DNA of 64,000 nt from Sordaria brevicollis (lineage: Eukaryota; Ascomycota; Sordariomycetes; Sordariales; Sordariaceae), in the NCBI GenBank assembly GCA_033439795.1, contig JAUTDP010000004.1, forward strand, positions 3,286,001 through 3,350,000. The letters are read 5' to 3'. The position numbers and the translations under genes were made by a program. The notes beneath the pieces are model-generated. The model was given only the letters and a program-made list of their open reading frames with translations, was not told where the DNA came from and did no database searches. Shown one piece after another: positions 10,933 through 22,977 of the stretch (position 1 is its first letter; the number at the start of each line of letters is the position of its first letter).

Positions 10933-12218
10933 TTAAACCTCCATAATGTCGTCCTCCTCTTCTTCGGCTGCTGACGGTGCTCCCCCTTCAATCTCTTTGG
11001 GCTCAGCTTCGTCTCTCATCAGCACGTTTACTAGTCGCTCGCACGCCTCCTTGACAGCGTCATCGTCAACACGAAGGTGGGTTTCCCGAATAATGGGGTA
11101 AACGCTGACGCTCCTCATGAAATCACGGCCAGGCCTCGTGGTGGTCAGAAGAGTGAGAGTTTCGATGTGTGTCAGAATGTTGCTGCTGTCGGGATCGCGC
11201 TGCTTGTCTGGCGGCAACAGCTGGAGATCGGTGAGCATTTCCAATGCCTCGTCCTCGGGATAAACTTCGCCGCCCATGATAGGAAGCAAAATATAGGGAA
11301 GGATATTGACGTCATCCTCGTCCAAAAACGCGGGGTGTGAAGGAACGTCAAAAGCAGCGTTCTTGATGATGCTGGCCACGCCCTTTCGCCTGATATCGGA
11401 TTTGTGCTCGGTGAAAACCTTGATCTTGTTGATAGGAATGACGTCGTCGTAGTCCTGTCTGTTGACAAAGTACTGGCGAATCTCGTCATGTTTCGAAAGA
11501 TCGGCGAAGACGTAGGAAAGGTAATCGTAGTCGGCGTTCTTGTTATAGGTTCCGTCGGCGCCCTTGACGAAAAGGTCCATCAGTTGGTTAATGACCCTGT
11601 CGTCAGACTTGAGCTTCTCGGGAGGGGTCTGTTTTCGGTCCAGCAAGCTCTTGAGCCCATCCCACTTGGTCAAGTTTGCCAGCAACATAGCCATAAGGTT
11701 GGCGTTGGTCTCATCGGGGTCCTGGAGGGGCGATCACAGCGGTTAGTCCCTTCTTGCGCCCGCCGTGGAAGCTCAAGAATAGCTGTACATACGACAAGGA
11801 GCCCGAGCAAAATCCCAATGAAGCGGTCGTCGGTCGCGACATTTTCAAGCACATCCTTCTCGGCGGTCAAGTTGATGAGGCAACTCAGGGCGTGTTCGGC
11901 GATTTTCTGAAGAGTGTACCGGCGTCTTAGCTGAAGCTGCTCGGGCGCAAACAGGACAGGTCTTTTGGGCCTACCGGGTGGTCGCGGATCAAGAACTTGA
12001 GGTGCTTGACGGGAGTGAGGTCGTCGGTCTTGAAGAGGGAAGGCTGAGATGCTGAGAACGGCACCAGGTTCTCTGTTGCGAGAAGGCGGATTTTGGCGTT
12101 CGGAGAGGCAATGAAGCCAACGAGCTTGAAGCGATTTTAGTGATTAGTTTCCCGCTTCTTGACTCTTGAGGCTGCAATTGAGTCCGGGCAGAATTACCTC
12201 TTCAAGTTCGGTCGGCAT
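10933..12218 (-). CDS. hgh1: Hgh1 homologue, armadillo-type chaperone for eEF2 folding
   Basis: Four exons on the minus strand, 12218-12198, 12124-11975, 11906-11793 and 11721-10933, encode 357 residues. The first exon has only seven codons (MPTELEE). All joins keep frame and the introns are 68 to 76 bases. The product is a helical-repeat protein of the Hgh1/FAM203 family: LVGFIASPNAKIRLLA at the start, NLTKWDG and a DYLSYVFADLSKHDEIR block in the middle, and ADGTYN between them. Hgh1 works with the TRiC chaperonin and Hsp90 to fold elongation factor 2 in the cytosol. The C-terminus is strongly acidic (EEEEDD). Length is usual for fungal members. Confidence 0.87.
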
Positions 12219-13230
12219 GTTGATGTTGTCGGTAGTGCTCGGATGTGTTTTCGGATATAGCTTTGTATGAGCTCGCAATTGAGGTTATGATAGCGGAACG
12301 TCAATCTGATTCCACCTAGGCCGAAGCTGCGAAAAATGTGAATACTGTTAACCCTACACATAACGATCAAGCGTGTACCCAAGGGTTTGATCGTTATACA
12401 CCGGAAATCGTTATGCAAAGGTATTCGGTCACAGGGGGAAAACCACGGTGGAGAAAGTCGTTAAAGGTAGTGAATAACAGGTTTCTATGGTGTTTTGGCT
12501 ATAGAACTGTTACTGAGGTACGGTTAAGGGTAGCCTAGTTTTTCCATGCCGCTTACTCAACTCCTCCCAGAACAATAACCTCTGCGCCTTCTGAGCAGGG
12601 GGTAACAGAGAGGGTGACACTATAATAGACCTGTCAAATAGGGGTGGGGTATAACGATTTTGGTGTATTACTAAGCAAAATCTTGATCGTAATCGTAATA
12701 CGAAGGTTGATCGTTATACACATATAAAAACCGTGCGTTTCCCAGATTTTGATCGTTATACACCTGATATCGTTATACACCCTGATCGTTATGTGTAGGG
12801 TTAACAGTAGTGTACAAAGGGACAAAATTGCAATTGCAACCGAGGGAGGGGCACAGTGACGAAAATGCGGGGGAGTAAATTGTTATCACTGCCCCAAGCT
12901 GCACCTCTAGGGGTGGACGATAAGCGATAACAGATGCCATCCCGCTTATCATTTTCACCGCCCTGACAATCAGAAAACAAAGTGTGTCCACACAACAGCA
13001 AAGTGACCAACCACAAGCGTAGCGCAAGCCTTTCAAGTGCCAAGACTTCCCCACGGCGGGAACAATTTGTCCAAGGGTCGCCGAAAAAAATATCCCCAGC
13101 GGTGCAGCGAGTCCAGCGTGCAGCCAATTCGAAGGCGGATCGCAAAGACTACCTTTAGAGACAACTTGACCGGGAAAGCTCCGTATTATCAACTCTTTCC
13201 CCAATTCCACAATCCTTACCGCCATTCAAA
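12219..13230. other. Intergenic region between divergent hgh1 and bystin genes
   Basis: Shared 5' region of two genes that both serve protein synthesis (eEF2 folding and 40S ribosome assembly). It is interrupted by the MITE at 12345-12807. The remaining 420 bases next to bystin are ordinary promoter and leader with no coding segment. Confidence 0.55.
12345..12807. mobile_element. 463-bp MITE with TA target duplication and iterated subterminal motif
   Basis: Perfect 25-bp terminal inverted repeats (12345-12369 and 12783-12807) begin CTGTTAACCC. TA lies outside both ends (12343-12344 and 12808-12809). The motif ATCGTTATACAC recurs near the ends: in full at 12390-12401, 12710-12721, 12752-12763 and 12769-12780, plus variant copies inside the terminal repeats. 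Such iterated subterminal motifs often act as transposase binding sites. No coding capacity was found. Confidence 0.85.
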
Positions 13231-15008
13231 ATGCCCAAGACAACAGCGGCCACGTCCAAGAGGCGCCACAACCCCCTCGAGGCCGATCTGGTCTCTACCG
13301 GCGTCCTCAAGAACAACACCGGCAAGAAGAGCAAGAAGACGCGCGCCGACGACGATGAAGACGAGCAAAAGTATGTCGACGCCAAGGCCTCGCGCAACAT
13401 TTTGGCCATGAGCCGCGACCTCATCGAGGAGGAAGAGAACCTTAAGACAACACAAAGCGCAGCCTCCGGAGCTACCCCTTCGGCCTTCGAGTTCGACCCA
13501 TCCAGATTCGACCGTAACGATGACGAGGACGACAAGTTCGAGAACGACGAGGCTTGGGGTGATGAGGAGGAGGAGGAAGTAGAGGAAATCGAAGTCGACG
13601 CCACTGATCTCGAGACATTCAACCAATTTATCACACCCACGATGAACGAGGACCCACTCCTAACACACGGATGGGATGGAAAGCCAGAGGGAGCAGAAGA
13701 GCAGGGACAAAGTGTGAACTTGGCCGATCTAATTCTGGCCAAGATTGCAGAGAAGGAAGCCGGCGGTCCCCAGCAAGGCGGGTACCGTGATGAGCCTGGC
13801 CCGGTTGATGAGGATTACGAGATCCCGCCCAAGGTGGTGGAGGTGTTTGAGAAGTAGGCTGGCCTCTGTTTCTGTCATCCTCTTCGCAGAGTACTGACAG
13901 ACTTTTTTTTTTTTTTTTTTGCAGGATCGGCATGATTCTTTCTCGCTACAAGTCTGGGCCGCTTCCCAAGCCCTTCAAGGTCCTTCCTCAGATTCCTCAT
14001 TGGGAGGACATCCTGCCCATCACACAGCCCGAGGCTTGGACTCCTAACGCCTGGTAGGTTGCTACTGCTGCCCTCGACTGGCCAGGGAAACATTACTGAC
14101 ACTGTGGGCTATTAGCTATGCGGCAACCAGGATATTTGCATCTGCCAAGGAGGCTGTCCTTCAACGGTTCATGGAAATGGTGATCCTGGAACGTGTTCGC
14201 GAAGACATCCACGAGACCAAGAAGCTCAACGTCCATCTTTTCAACTCACTGAAAAAGGCCCTTTACAAGCCTGGCGGTTTCTTCAAGGGTATGTTACTTA
14301 CCGCGTTTCTGGTATATCGAACATGGAGCAATCGAGCTAACTGTCAACAGGTTTCCTGTTCCCCCTGGCTGCTTCCGGCACCTGCTCTCTGCGCGAGGCT
14401 CAGATTGTTGCCGGTGTCCTGACCCGTGTCACCATTCCTGCCGTCCACTCCGGTATGGCTATCAAGGGTCTTTGCGAAATCTCATCTGCGCAGGCTTCTC
14501 AGCGCCTCGACTGCGTTAGCGCTACAAATTTCCTCCTCAAGACTCTCATTGAGAAGCGCCACGCCCTGCGTAAGTTCAAATACCCCGATGTACCAATGAA
14601 GTCAATCTCTAACTCCATTCTACAGCCTTCCAAGCGCTTGATGCTCTCGTATTCCATTTCCTCCGTTATCCTGCCTTCGCCACCGGCGGCCACATGGCAC
14701 CCAACGCCTTACCAGTTATCTTCCACCAGTGCATGCTCTCATTCGCTCAGAGATACAAAACAAACAGTGAGTTCTTTATTTTCTCCCGGCATCGATTATA
14801 CTCCCCATGTCTATGGCGCTCAAGTACTGATTATGCATTCTGTGTAGTCACTGAGGACCAGCGAGAGGCCCTTCTGGATCTTCTCCTAACCCACGGCCAT
14901 GACAAGATCTCGCCCGAGATTAGGCGAGAACTCCTGGCTGGCCGTGGGGGCGGTGTCCCTGTTGCGCAGCCCGGGTTTGATGGAGATGACACGATGATGG
15001 ACGCTTGA
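13231..15008 (+). CDS. enp1: Bystin / Enp1, 40S ribosome biogenesis factor
   Basis: Six exons: 13231-13853, 13925-14053, 14116-14288, 14351-14569, 14626-14766 and 14848-15008. All five introns have GT-AG ends and the frame holds throughout. The N-terminal 200 residues are charged and acidic ([12 protein letters not shown]). The C-terminal part is the conserved bystin domain: [17 protein letters not shown], then [37 protein letters not shown], and [12 protein letters not shown] near the end. Bystin/Enp1 joins the 90S and pre-40S particles in the nucleolus and is exported with pre-40S. Intron 1 contains an 18-base T run just before its acceptor. The ATG is preceded by TTCAAA and is the first in frame. 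Confidence 0.94.
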
Positions 15009-15964
15009 ACGAAAATAGTGGTCCGATGATGACTTATAGACGATGACCCCTGGGCAGGCAGCGGGGATATATGGTTAATTTTATGCCTGGTACACGCATA
15101 GAGATGGGAGTTCTGTTCTTTTCTTTTTCCTGGGTGGCCTTGGAAAGTCCTGCAATAGGGACCCATTTCATGATTTTAGGCCACGCTTGGTCAATGGCTA
15201 CTCATGGCGCCGTTCGCATGAATAGGAAGTGGTTATGCCAAGTCAGTTACTCAAGTCAGTCACCATGTACCCATTACCTACGTCTGAGTAGCGCTGACCC
15301 ACCAGCAGAAAAGCTTTTGGCGATATATATTGAAGGTACTTCACAGCGCAGAGTCTCAAAACATGATGATACCCATTACTATTCCAAGGTCTTTTAATGC
15401 GCGTGCCTGCAACAACCCCCGGCGAGATGTCTGAGGAAGCTGCGCAGGACCTCCTGCCTTGCGTGCTTGCCTCTTTGAAGCCCTTTCCCTCCTACTCTAC
15501 GCGCCCCGGCCTTGCAGTCACGATCCTCTGCCGCGCTGCTGGGTTGACAGAACGGTAAACAGTGGCACCTAGACGGATCATGCGGTTCTTCGTCTACTTG
15601 ACATCTCACGGTTTTGGTGGCATCGTTTTTCGCATGAACCTGATATTTTCCTATTTTGCATCCCCTCAACTTCAGCATTCTACCTACTACTCGTCCCACT
15701 CATCCCTGATATTTCCAGATTCCTATCTTTATCCGTACACAACTCAGCATATCTGCTCAATAGCATGATTTTGGCGCTGCGCCCGGGCGCCTCACCTACT
15801 CGGCCCAACGCCACTTCAACCAGGTTGTGATGGCATTCCCCCCCGTTAAGCAGATAAATGCCATTGATCACAGCCTAGTTGTACGACGAAGCATCTTCCA
15901 GATTCCAGAGTCCATTGATAGCGCGATCACGTTCACAGATCGGTACAACTCAAATTCACGTACA
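15009..15964. other. Intergenic region, probable leader of the downstream gene
   Basis: About 950 bases. The first 150 are the bystin 3' flank. The part from about 15550 is pyrimidine-rich and may be the leader of the gene at 15965. An in-frame upstream ATG at 15827 would add 46 residues to that gene. No other gene is supported. Confidence 0.5.
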
Positions 15965-18079
15965 ATGAGCTTCTCGTGGCCACCGCCTTGGAACCAAAAT
16001 GGAGATCGCAGAAGAAGTTCTTTACCGAGCCTCGGTGGTACAGTGTTGGATGGGTCATTGAGCAGGGCGCCATCGACCAGCGGGGCACTGGCTCGAAGCC
16101 CCAAAGGCAACTCTCCTCGAGGAGTTTACGGCCTTGACCCCCCTCGGCCACCCAAAGAAGGATACGAATGGGTTTGGTATCCGGAGGGGTACTGGGCTGA
16201 ACGCGAATTTCGACCGATCGAGTTTGCGGCAAGCAGTAGCCGAAGCCCTGAAATCAAGGTGTGGAAATGGAGGAAACGGTCCGCGAAGAATGAAAGCTTA
16301 AGCGGAAGCCTCGAAAATGATGCATCTACCAGTTCACCCAAGACAAATCCACCAGTGCAGCAATCACCGGTGTCAAATACTACCTCACCTAGCTCTCCTC
16401 TAAGCCCGTTTCGCACCGAGGAGGCTCATATCCAGGCCCTACAGAGCCCGGGTGTACAGCTATTGACCGGCCCCAATATATTAACGAGCACCAGCCTTGT
16501 AGAAAGCGAATGGCTCTCACCAAAACATAGCCTCCAAACTCCTAGGTCCTCGGATCCGCCACCGCCAGCTGAAGCCAGGCCAGAAACTCCTGCTGATTCA
16601 CGCGAGCGTCTTGGATTTCTATCCAAGAGAGCCATTAGCGCAATGGCTGTGCTGCAGAAAACAAAGGAGGTAGGATTCCAAGTGACAATGGTACATTTAG
16701 ACATCTGCTGACCATGATCGAGGACCGCAGAAAGCGAAGAAGTACTCTGGATCAGGACCAGCATGTGAACGGCGCTCCGACCCTATGACTGATTCCTCGA
16801 AGGCAAGCTCTGTCGTGCATACCAGAGGGAACAGCGAGGACCAGGGGAGGAAACAAACTCCCGACAAGGAGGAAAGCCGAAGGGCATCTCGACTGAGTTA
16901 CATCAGGTTTCCGAGGCGGGCATGGTCTGAAAGAAGATCCTTCCACTCAACAAGTGGCAGCACACCAGCTGTAGCAGAATCGGTAACTCCTGCAAGCAGT
17001 AACTCATCTGTATCAGCGCTCAGGTCTGCGTTCTCGGGTATGGTTGCTGGCTTGATATCATCTGTCTTTCTGGCTAGCCACTAATCTCTGTATAGTCATA
17101 CCACCCGTGAGAACTGCCAGCCAATATCCAGGAGGAGTAAGTAGCTGCATTGTGTATACACTTCATAAATGCGCTGTGTTCCTTATCAAGGGCTCTCTTC
17201 CTTTGTTAACAACATAGCTGTTGGCTACGTACCACAAATCCCACCATTTGCTAACTACGAAACTACAGGAGGCTATCCGAATTCACACCCCTCCGCTGAA
17301 AGAAGACACAGCTGATGGACGACCGCGCGGATATTTCTTCAATGTATCGATACCGATTGACGCAGACAATACTGGCTCGTCTGCTTCAAGCAAGGAGACC
17401 TCCTTCACAACCACCACATTGCATAGGTCATTGCCGCCCACGCCATTGCGACACCCACATGAAAGGATTGAGGAGGAACAGAGCCCCTGCCGGAATGTCC
17501 CTCGTAGAGGTGACTTTTCATTGCCTCCCACACCCGGTTTATCTGGGTTACCGCCCTCAGGGTTATCCTCGTTACCAGCAACGCCCGGGACACTTTCATC
17601 GCCAACCACACCCGGGACGCTCGATAAGAGAAGAAGAGAATGGTGGGACGCTCCAACGAGATCGGCGGAAGCCAGACGGGCTGAGCGAGCAGAACGCTTG
17701 GCTGATGGAAGAAGCCGTGGTGACGGAGAAGTTGGACGCTTACGCAAAAAGGGGCAGTTCAAGTTCGAAATCCCTGAGCATTTACCAAGTAGCCCGATGT
17801 GTCCAGCAAACCCTAAACACAAATCCCAAGGGAAGGGTGTCTGTGTGGTGAGTGTCTGTTTTATGTGCAAGCATACTTGTTGGAATCCTGAGTTGAATCA
17901 TCTCTTCACAACTCGGCATCCTGAACTTGTGTGGGTTTCAAGAGAGACGCTAACCGCGGTATCAGTATCATGGTCGGAGAAAAAGTACCAGCATGTCCGA
18001 TGACAGCCACGATACAATGAGCGAGTCCAATAGCCCAAATACCGCGAAGAATAGCCCTGAGCTATCTTTGAAGCCTTGA
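15965..18079 (+). CDS. Unknown Ser/Pro-rich fungal protein
   Basis: Five exons, 15965-16669, 16731-17037, 17096-17136, 17269-17847 and 17966-18079, give about 581 residues. All joins are in frame, and the fourth and fifth exons follow clear CTAAC branch sites. I chose the ATG at 15965 (MSFSWPPPWNQ); an in-frame ATG lies at 15827. I do not recognise the family. Near residue 60 is an aromatic motif, EGYEWVWYPEGYW, probably the conserved core. The rest is disordered: Ser/Pro/Thr-rich, with repeats of the type LPPTPG, LPATPG and SPTTPG at about residues 420-460 and basic patches (ARRAERAERL). No membrane segment or signal peptide is evident. The acceptor of exon 4 could instead be at about 17218, which keeps frame. 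Confidence 0.62.
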
Positions 18080-18509
18080 GGCATTAGAGAGGAGTTGGGG
18101 GCAGGATGATGGGAAGATCGAACGAAAATTACATAGACACAGAGGAAGTGAACGCACTGAGAGGGGAACGAGACTGGAGGAAGGGATTGACCGCATTCCT
18201 ATGCACAAATGACCGCGCGTAGTATCGAGCATCAGATTATCCATCTAGTTCGAACTAACCTGGTTCACACGAAGTAGTTCTCAAAGGATGAACCGTTTCG
18301 ACATGTTATGGAAGACAGTGAATTGGAAACAGTCATACTTTCATATCACTTTCGTTGGTTTGCTTACCCCTATTCACCAAGATGCAGGGTTAGGGATATG
18401 TGTGAGGTCTCACAGCTTCGCTCGCAGTTGCAACGGCTTCAACCAGGTTGCACTGCAATGATAAGATAAGGTTGGTAGAAGTGGAGCGCGCCGCGTCCAA
18501 GTCCGACCA
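18080..18509. other. Short flank left of the transposon
   Basis: 3' flank of the unknown gene. Normal base composition with CA and TG present, so RIP did not spread into it. No feature seen. Confidence 0.6.
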
Positions 18510-18520
18510 CCGACCGCCCG
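18510..18520. repeat. Left copy of 11-bp probable target-site duplication
   Basis: CCGACCGCCCG, repeated in direct orientation at 22695-22705 just outside the other end of the element. Confidence 0.65.
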
Positions 18521-18524
18521 CAAT

Positions 18525-18571
18525 CGGTAATCAGAGCGTGCACTTCTGGTAACCAGCGCGTACATCCCCAC
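18525..18571 (+). repeat. Left terminal inverted repeat of the MULE
   Basis: 47 bp starting CGGTAATCAGAGCGTGCAC, identical to the reverse complement of 22642-22688. CA and TG are intact here, unlike the interior. Confidence 0.9.
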
Positions 18572-19934
18572 CCATATGCTGAGTAAGCCGCACCAGCCAC
18601 TTAGAATACCCGCGCGCTTAGTACGGCCCAGTATACTACATCGCTGCCCAACCTCGTCGTCGTCGCATATCTTATTAGCGACTATTAATATTACTATATA
18701 ATTGAATAAAATTATCGCGAAGTCCTACCTATTATTGCGCAACCTTTTTATAGCAATTTCTTATTATCTTTATTATTATTTTATCGAATATCTTCGAATT
18801 CGTTATATTCTTTATTTTTTTTTGCATTCCCGTCCTAAAGCACGCGTACGTATACGCTTAATTTAGTATAGGTAAATAAACTTTTAATTCTTAATATAAT
18901 ATAGAAAGCCGATTATAATAACGTATATTAACGGCTCTTTATTAAAATCCTTAATAAAAATAGTTTTTACTCCGATTCGAACCGTTATTTTAGACCGGGC
19001 TATAGCCGTATTCGAGGAATTATAATCCTTCTCGATTTATCGAAATCACCGTAAATAAAAATAAAAATAGTCGCGGTTATAGTTATTATAATCCCTTAAC
19101 GAGCGTCCTACGGTTAAATAACGGTTTTTAATACCGTAAGCTAAATTTCTAACGCTTTTACCGTATTTCTAATTAAAATTAAGAAAATTATTTCGAATTA
19201 AGCCCTTTAATATTTATTATAAAGCCTTCGAAATTTTCTTTACCTATTACTATAATCGAAGTTTCGTCGTTATATAACGAAGATTTTATACCAATCGGAA
19301 GGATAAAATTATATAATATAACCTTTATTACGACCGTAACGGTATATATAAATCGATTAGTACGGGAATTTGAAATAGGTTTACGAAGGTTATTAATTAT
19401 TAGTATTAAATAAAAGTAGTACTTCGAATTAAAGAAGGGAGTAAATAATTTATTAAAGAAATAAATAAATAATATAATTATTTTTTTAATCCTAGCGAAC
19501 TCCCTACTAACGCTAATTACCGTTATTAATCTCGTATTAATTATAAATAAATTATTATTACTATAATTGAGAGGTTATTTAACCTTATTAGAATATTATT
19601 ATAATAAATAGTTTATTATTTAAATAACTAATTCGAAAACTTCAATGGCAATAATGAAGTTAATTTTCGTTATATTAATGGGGATAATTTAGTTATTGAG
19701 TTGCGCGGTCGTAAATTCGTTATAATGCTATAAGAGGTATTGAATATATAAAAGCAATTATAGCGTAAAAGGTACGGTCCTTTTATTTCTATTAAAATAT
19801 TCATCGATTTATTAGAACGGTATAAAAATAAGTACGGCGTTTAATACTTTATCGATTACAATAAGAGTATCCCTAATTAGTAATAAATGCGTAGAGTTTT
19901 TTGGATTTTTGAATAGTATTTAGAAATATAAAAG

Positions 19935-21135
19935 AATTACCCGTATATTATATTAGTTAATAATATTTATAAAGTAAATATTTTCTATTATTATATAAAT
20001 AAATCTATTTACCTTTTTAATAAAAATCTTTTACGCTAATTCCCTTTTTTTTTTATATAAGTAAACCGCTTTAACCTCCCGTTATTTAATATTATTAGCG
20101 TAGATACGCTTAATTATAATTTTAATTTCGTATTTAATCTTTCGAATAGCGAAATAGAAAAAGATTTCTAATAATATTTTAATTATTTAAAGTAATTTTA
20201 AGGAGATATCCCCGACCCCGAGGTCTTTATTACTGATTTTGTTAAAGGGTTTAAGAGGGTAGGTTTTATTATTTACCCCGAAGTAAAATAATAGTTTTAT
20301 ATATAATATATTATAAAGAATATAAATTATTATATTAAAAAAAAATAAGTATAGGCTTTAGAGCTTAGTTTTAATAATATACGTATTAATAACGAATTAA
20401 TTCCCGACCCTACTTTATTTATTTTACTGCTAATATATCGGGATTTATATAACGATAGTTTAAATCCTTTATTATATTAAGGATTAAAATAAAAAAGTAA
20501 TTCTCCCGATAATAACGGTAATAGTATCGATAAAAACCCTATAGGCGACGACCCGGATAAGGAAATTAATATTGCCGTTATTAACCGTATTATCGAAAAA
20601 AAAGGAAAAGAAGTAAAGGTTAATATTATCGAAGGAAACGCTCCCTAAATAGAACGCTTACGTATAATCCCTTTAATATATCCCCGTTTAATATTAAAAT
20701 ATAACCCTAATCGACGGTTTTATTAAAATTCCTATAAAGGGTTCTAAAATGCGTAGAAGAGGGTTATATACGTTAACGACGAAGGTTATTTCAAACGGGT
20801 ATAGTAATTATTAATTAACGAATTTCGACGTTAAATTCGTAAGTTTATTACCCTTTTTATTATTATTATTATTATTATCCCTATAATAAATTATATACCT
20901 TTTTTACCCGTACTTTTTTTTTTTTTATATATTGACGCTTAATAGTACTTATTATTTACTTGCGTAAATATTACTTATTATAGATTAATGAATTTAGTAA
21001 CTATATGGTCTCTAAATTTAGAAATTATAGTATTAAAATTACTAGCCGTATAGAATTTATATATAGGGTAATTAAGCGCTTCCTTAAAAACCGTTTAACC
21101 TCCTTTAATTAATTATACGACCGGATTTATAACGT
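19935..21135 (+). pseudogene. Remnant of MULE transposase, destroyed by RIP
   Basis: Two plus-strand segments keep recognisable transposase blocks amid many stop codons. At 19935-19985 the reading is NYPYIILVNNIYKVNIF. In Mutator-like transposases this is the DDE-core block with an Asp where Asn now stands; the change is G to A, as RIP produces. At 21005-21135 the reading includes KITSRIEF then IKRFLKNRLTSF, the conserved block near the C-terminus of the catalytic domain (TSRxE, then LKRYL). The two segments are in different frames, about 1 kb apart, so an indel or intron lies between them. The protein is not functional. Confidence 0.7.
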
Positions 21136-22641
21136 TTATATTATTTAGTAGGACTATTTTAATATTAGGTATAAAAAAGTATATTAAACCTTTTTATATA
21201 AATATAAGAGGGTAATATTTTTTAGCGAATTATTATTTAGAATCTCCTTTCTACTTTTTAAATTAATATAATAGTAATATTATTATATATATAATAATTA
21301 ATTGAACGAATTTATATAGGATTTATATATTAAATATATTAAAAGATTTATAACGTAATATAATTTACCCTATAAACACTTTATACTAGAGTTTTTATAA
21401 CGTTAACTTTAAGAGGGATTAATTATTTAAAACGTTAATAAATATTAATAATTAATTTTAGATAGTAATAATAAATTGGAGGAGGATGAACGCTATAATT
21501 ATAGTAAATTTAATTTATTTCTATTATCGATTATTTTTAATATTTATATTTATAATAATTTAAAACCCTATTCCCCTTTTTAACCGCCGGCGATAAGCTA
21601 TAATTCCCGACCTAAATTTAAAGGATTATTTATATAATAAATTAACGTAAAAGGTATTTAACCCGGAAGTTTATAAAATTATTTAATTTAAAATTAGTTG
21701 GTTATATAATTTTCCTACGTTATATAATTATAATTAGGAGGATAATACCCACGTATTATTTTATAATAAGGAAGTACGTCGGTTAATATAACGTAATATA
21801 AAAAGGAGAGCGCTTCGCTGTTAATATTAATTTTATATTAGAGGGATTTAAATTATATAATAAATTACCTAATAGGCTATTTAATAAAAGCTATAACGTT
21901 TATATACTTAAGAGGATATAAACCGTATAATTATATAGGCAATTATTTGAATAATTACGTAAGCGTTTATATAAATACGAATTAGCGCGCCGCTACCCTC
22001 TCCCTCCCCCTTTCTCTATAAGGCTTTAATTCCTTTATAAAGAATTTACATACTTTCCCCTTCTCCCCGCCCCCTTTATACCTAATAGTAATTTAATTAT
22101 AAAGTATTAATAATTAGTAAGTAACTACCCTAATATTATAACGGCCCACCTCCTTTGAATTAATAATAAGGAGGATAATAAATTATAGGATTACCTTTAG
22201 TACCTTCTTAAAAACTTATAGGCACGCCCTAACCTTTTAATTAATATTTTTATAGTAAATTTTATAATTAGGGTAAATAAATAAATAATTAGGGTAGATT
22301 ATAATCTAGGGATTTTTATACTAATTAATACTTTAGTTAACGCGTTGGGTATAAATTTAAGTCTGGGTATAGGTAGTAATTTAATTAATACTTTGGGTAT
22401 GGGCATTAAAGTTAGGGTAGGCCCGTATACCTTGGGCAATTAATATAGCCGCTAGTACAATATTAAAGTATATAATTAAATTGGCAGGAATTATATTAAT
22501 ATCCTTAGTAGTAGATAATTAACCTTTTTGGGATCTCTGAATAGCTTTACGTAAATGAGTAACATCGATTTAGCGGTATGCGCGGTACACAACGTTGTGC
22601 CTTAGTGTTCTGGGTAGCTGTTGCGGCTTACTCATCAAAAA

Positions 22642-22688
22642 GTGGGGATGTACGCGCTGGTTACCAGAAGTGCACGCTCTGATTACCG
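22642..22688 (-). repeat. Right terminal inverted repeat of the MULE
   Basis: Reverse complement of 18525-18571 over all 47 bases. The terminal 160 bases on this side (from about 22527) are free of RIP. Confidence 0.9.
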
Positions 22689-22694
22689 TTAGCG

Positions 22695-22705
22695 CCGACC
22701 GCCCG
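22695..22705. repeat. Right copy of 11-bp probable target-site duplication
   Basis: CCGACCGCCCG, matching 18510-18520. Confidence 0.65.
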
Positions 22706-22977
22706 GTCAAGTGAGCCCATCACCTAAACCTACATTCGTCCCGGACCTTGCTGTAATTGTCAACTATTGAGCCTTTCTTTGTTCACCAAGCTGCACTATT
22801 TTTCTGTGATTCTTTGTGGCACAAAACGTCGGCCCCCAATTGAACGAACAGAACAACAATTAGCAATCTTTTGTCAAGCGCGACATCCCTACCTCGAGGC
22901 CATCGATCGACTAACCCACCCGCACCGGCCTACAATTACATAGTCGGCAGCCAAGCGTGCCAACGCAAATTCTCAAG

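Larger units (their letters stand above)
18521..22694 (+). mobile_element. RIP-mutated Mutator-like DNA transposon (MULE), 4.2 kb
   Basis: The element is bounded by a perfect 47-bp inverted repeat (18525-18571 and 22642-22688), with imperfect similarity continuing about 40 bp inward (TGAGTAAGCCGC on both sides). An 11-bp direct repeat lies just outside both ends. Long inverted repeats and a 9-11 bp duplication are features of Mutator-like elements. The interior from about 18668 to 22526 is extremely AT-rich, nearly free of CA and TG, and keeps CG, the mark of RIP. No long reading frame survives. Translated plus-strand remnants match MULE transposase blocks (see the pseudogene entry). The 4-6 bases between the perfect repeats and the direct repeats do not match, so the exact ends are uncertain by a few bases. 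Confidence 0.85.

Noticed and set aside
18400..18470. Short inverted repeat and AGGGTTAGGG near the transposon
   Set aside because: The arms are only about 11 bases with mismatches, and a single telomere-like unit has no array, so no element or telomeric tract is supported.
18960..18985. tRNA-like B box (reverse strand) inside the RIP region
   Set aside because: GATTCGAACC occurs in heavily mutated AT-rich DNA without an A box or foldable arms; taken as chance.
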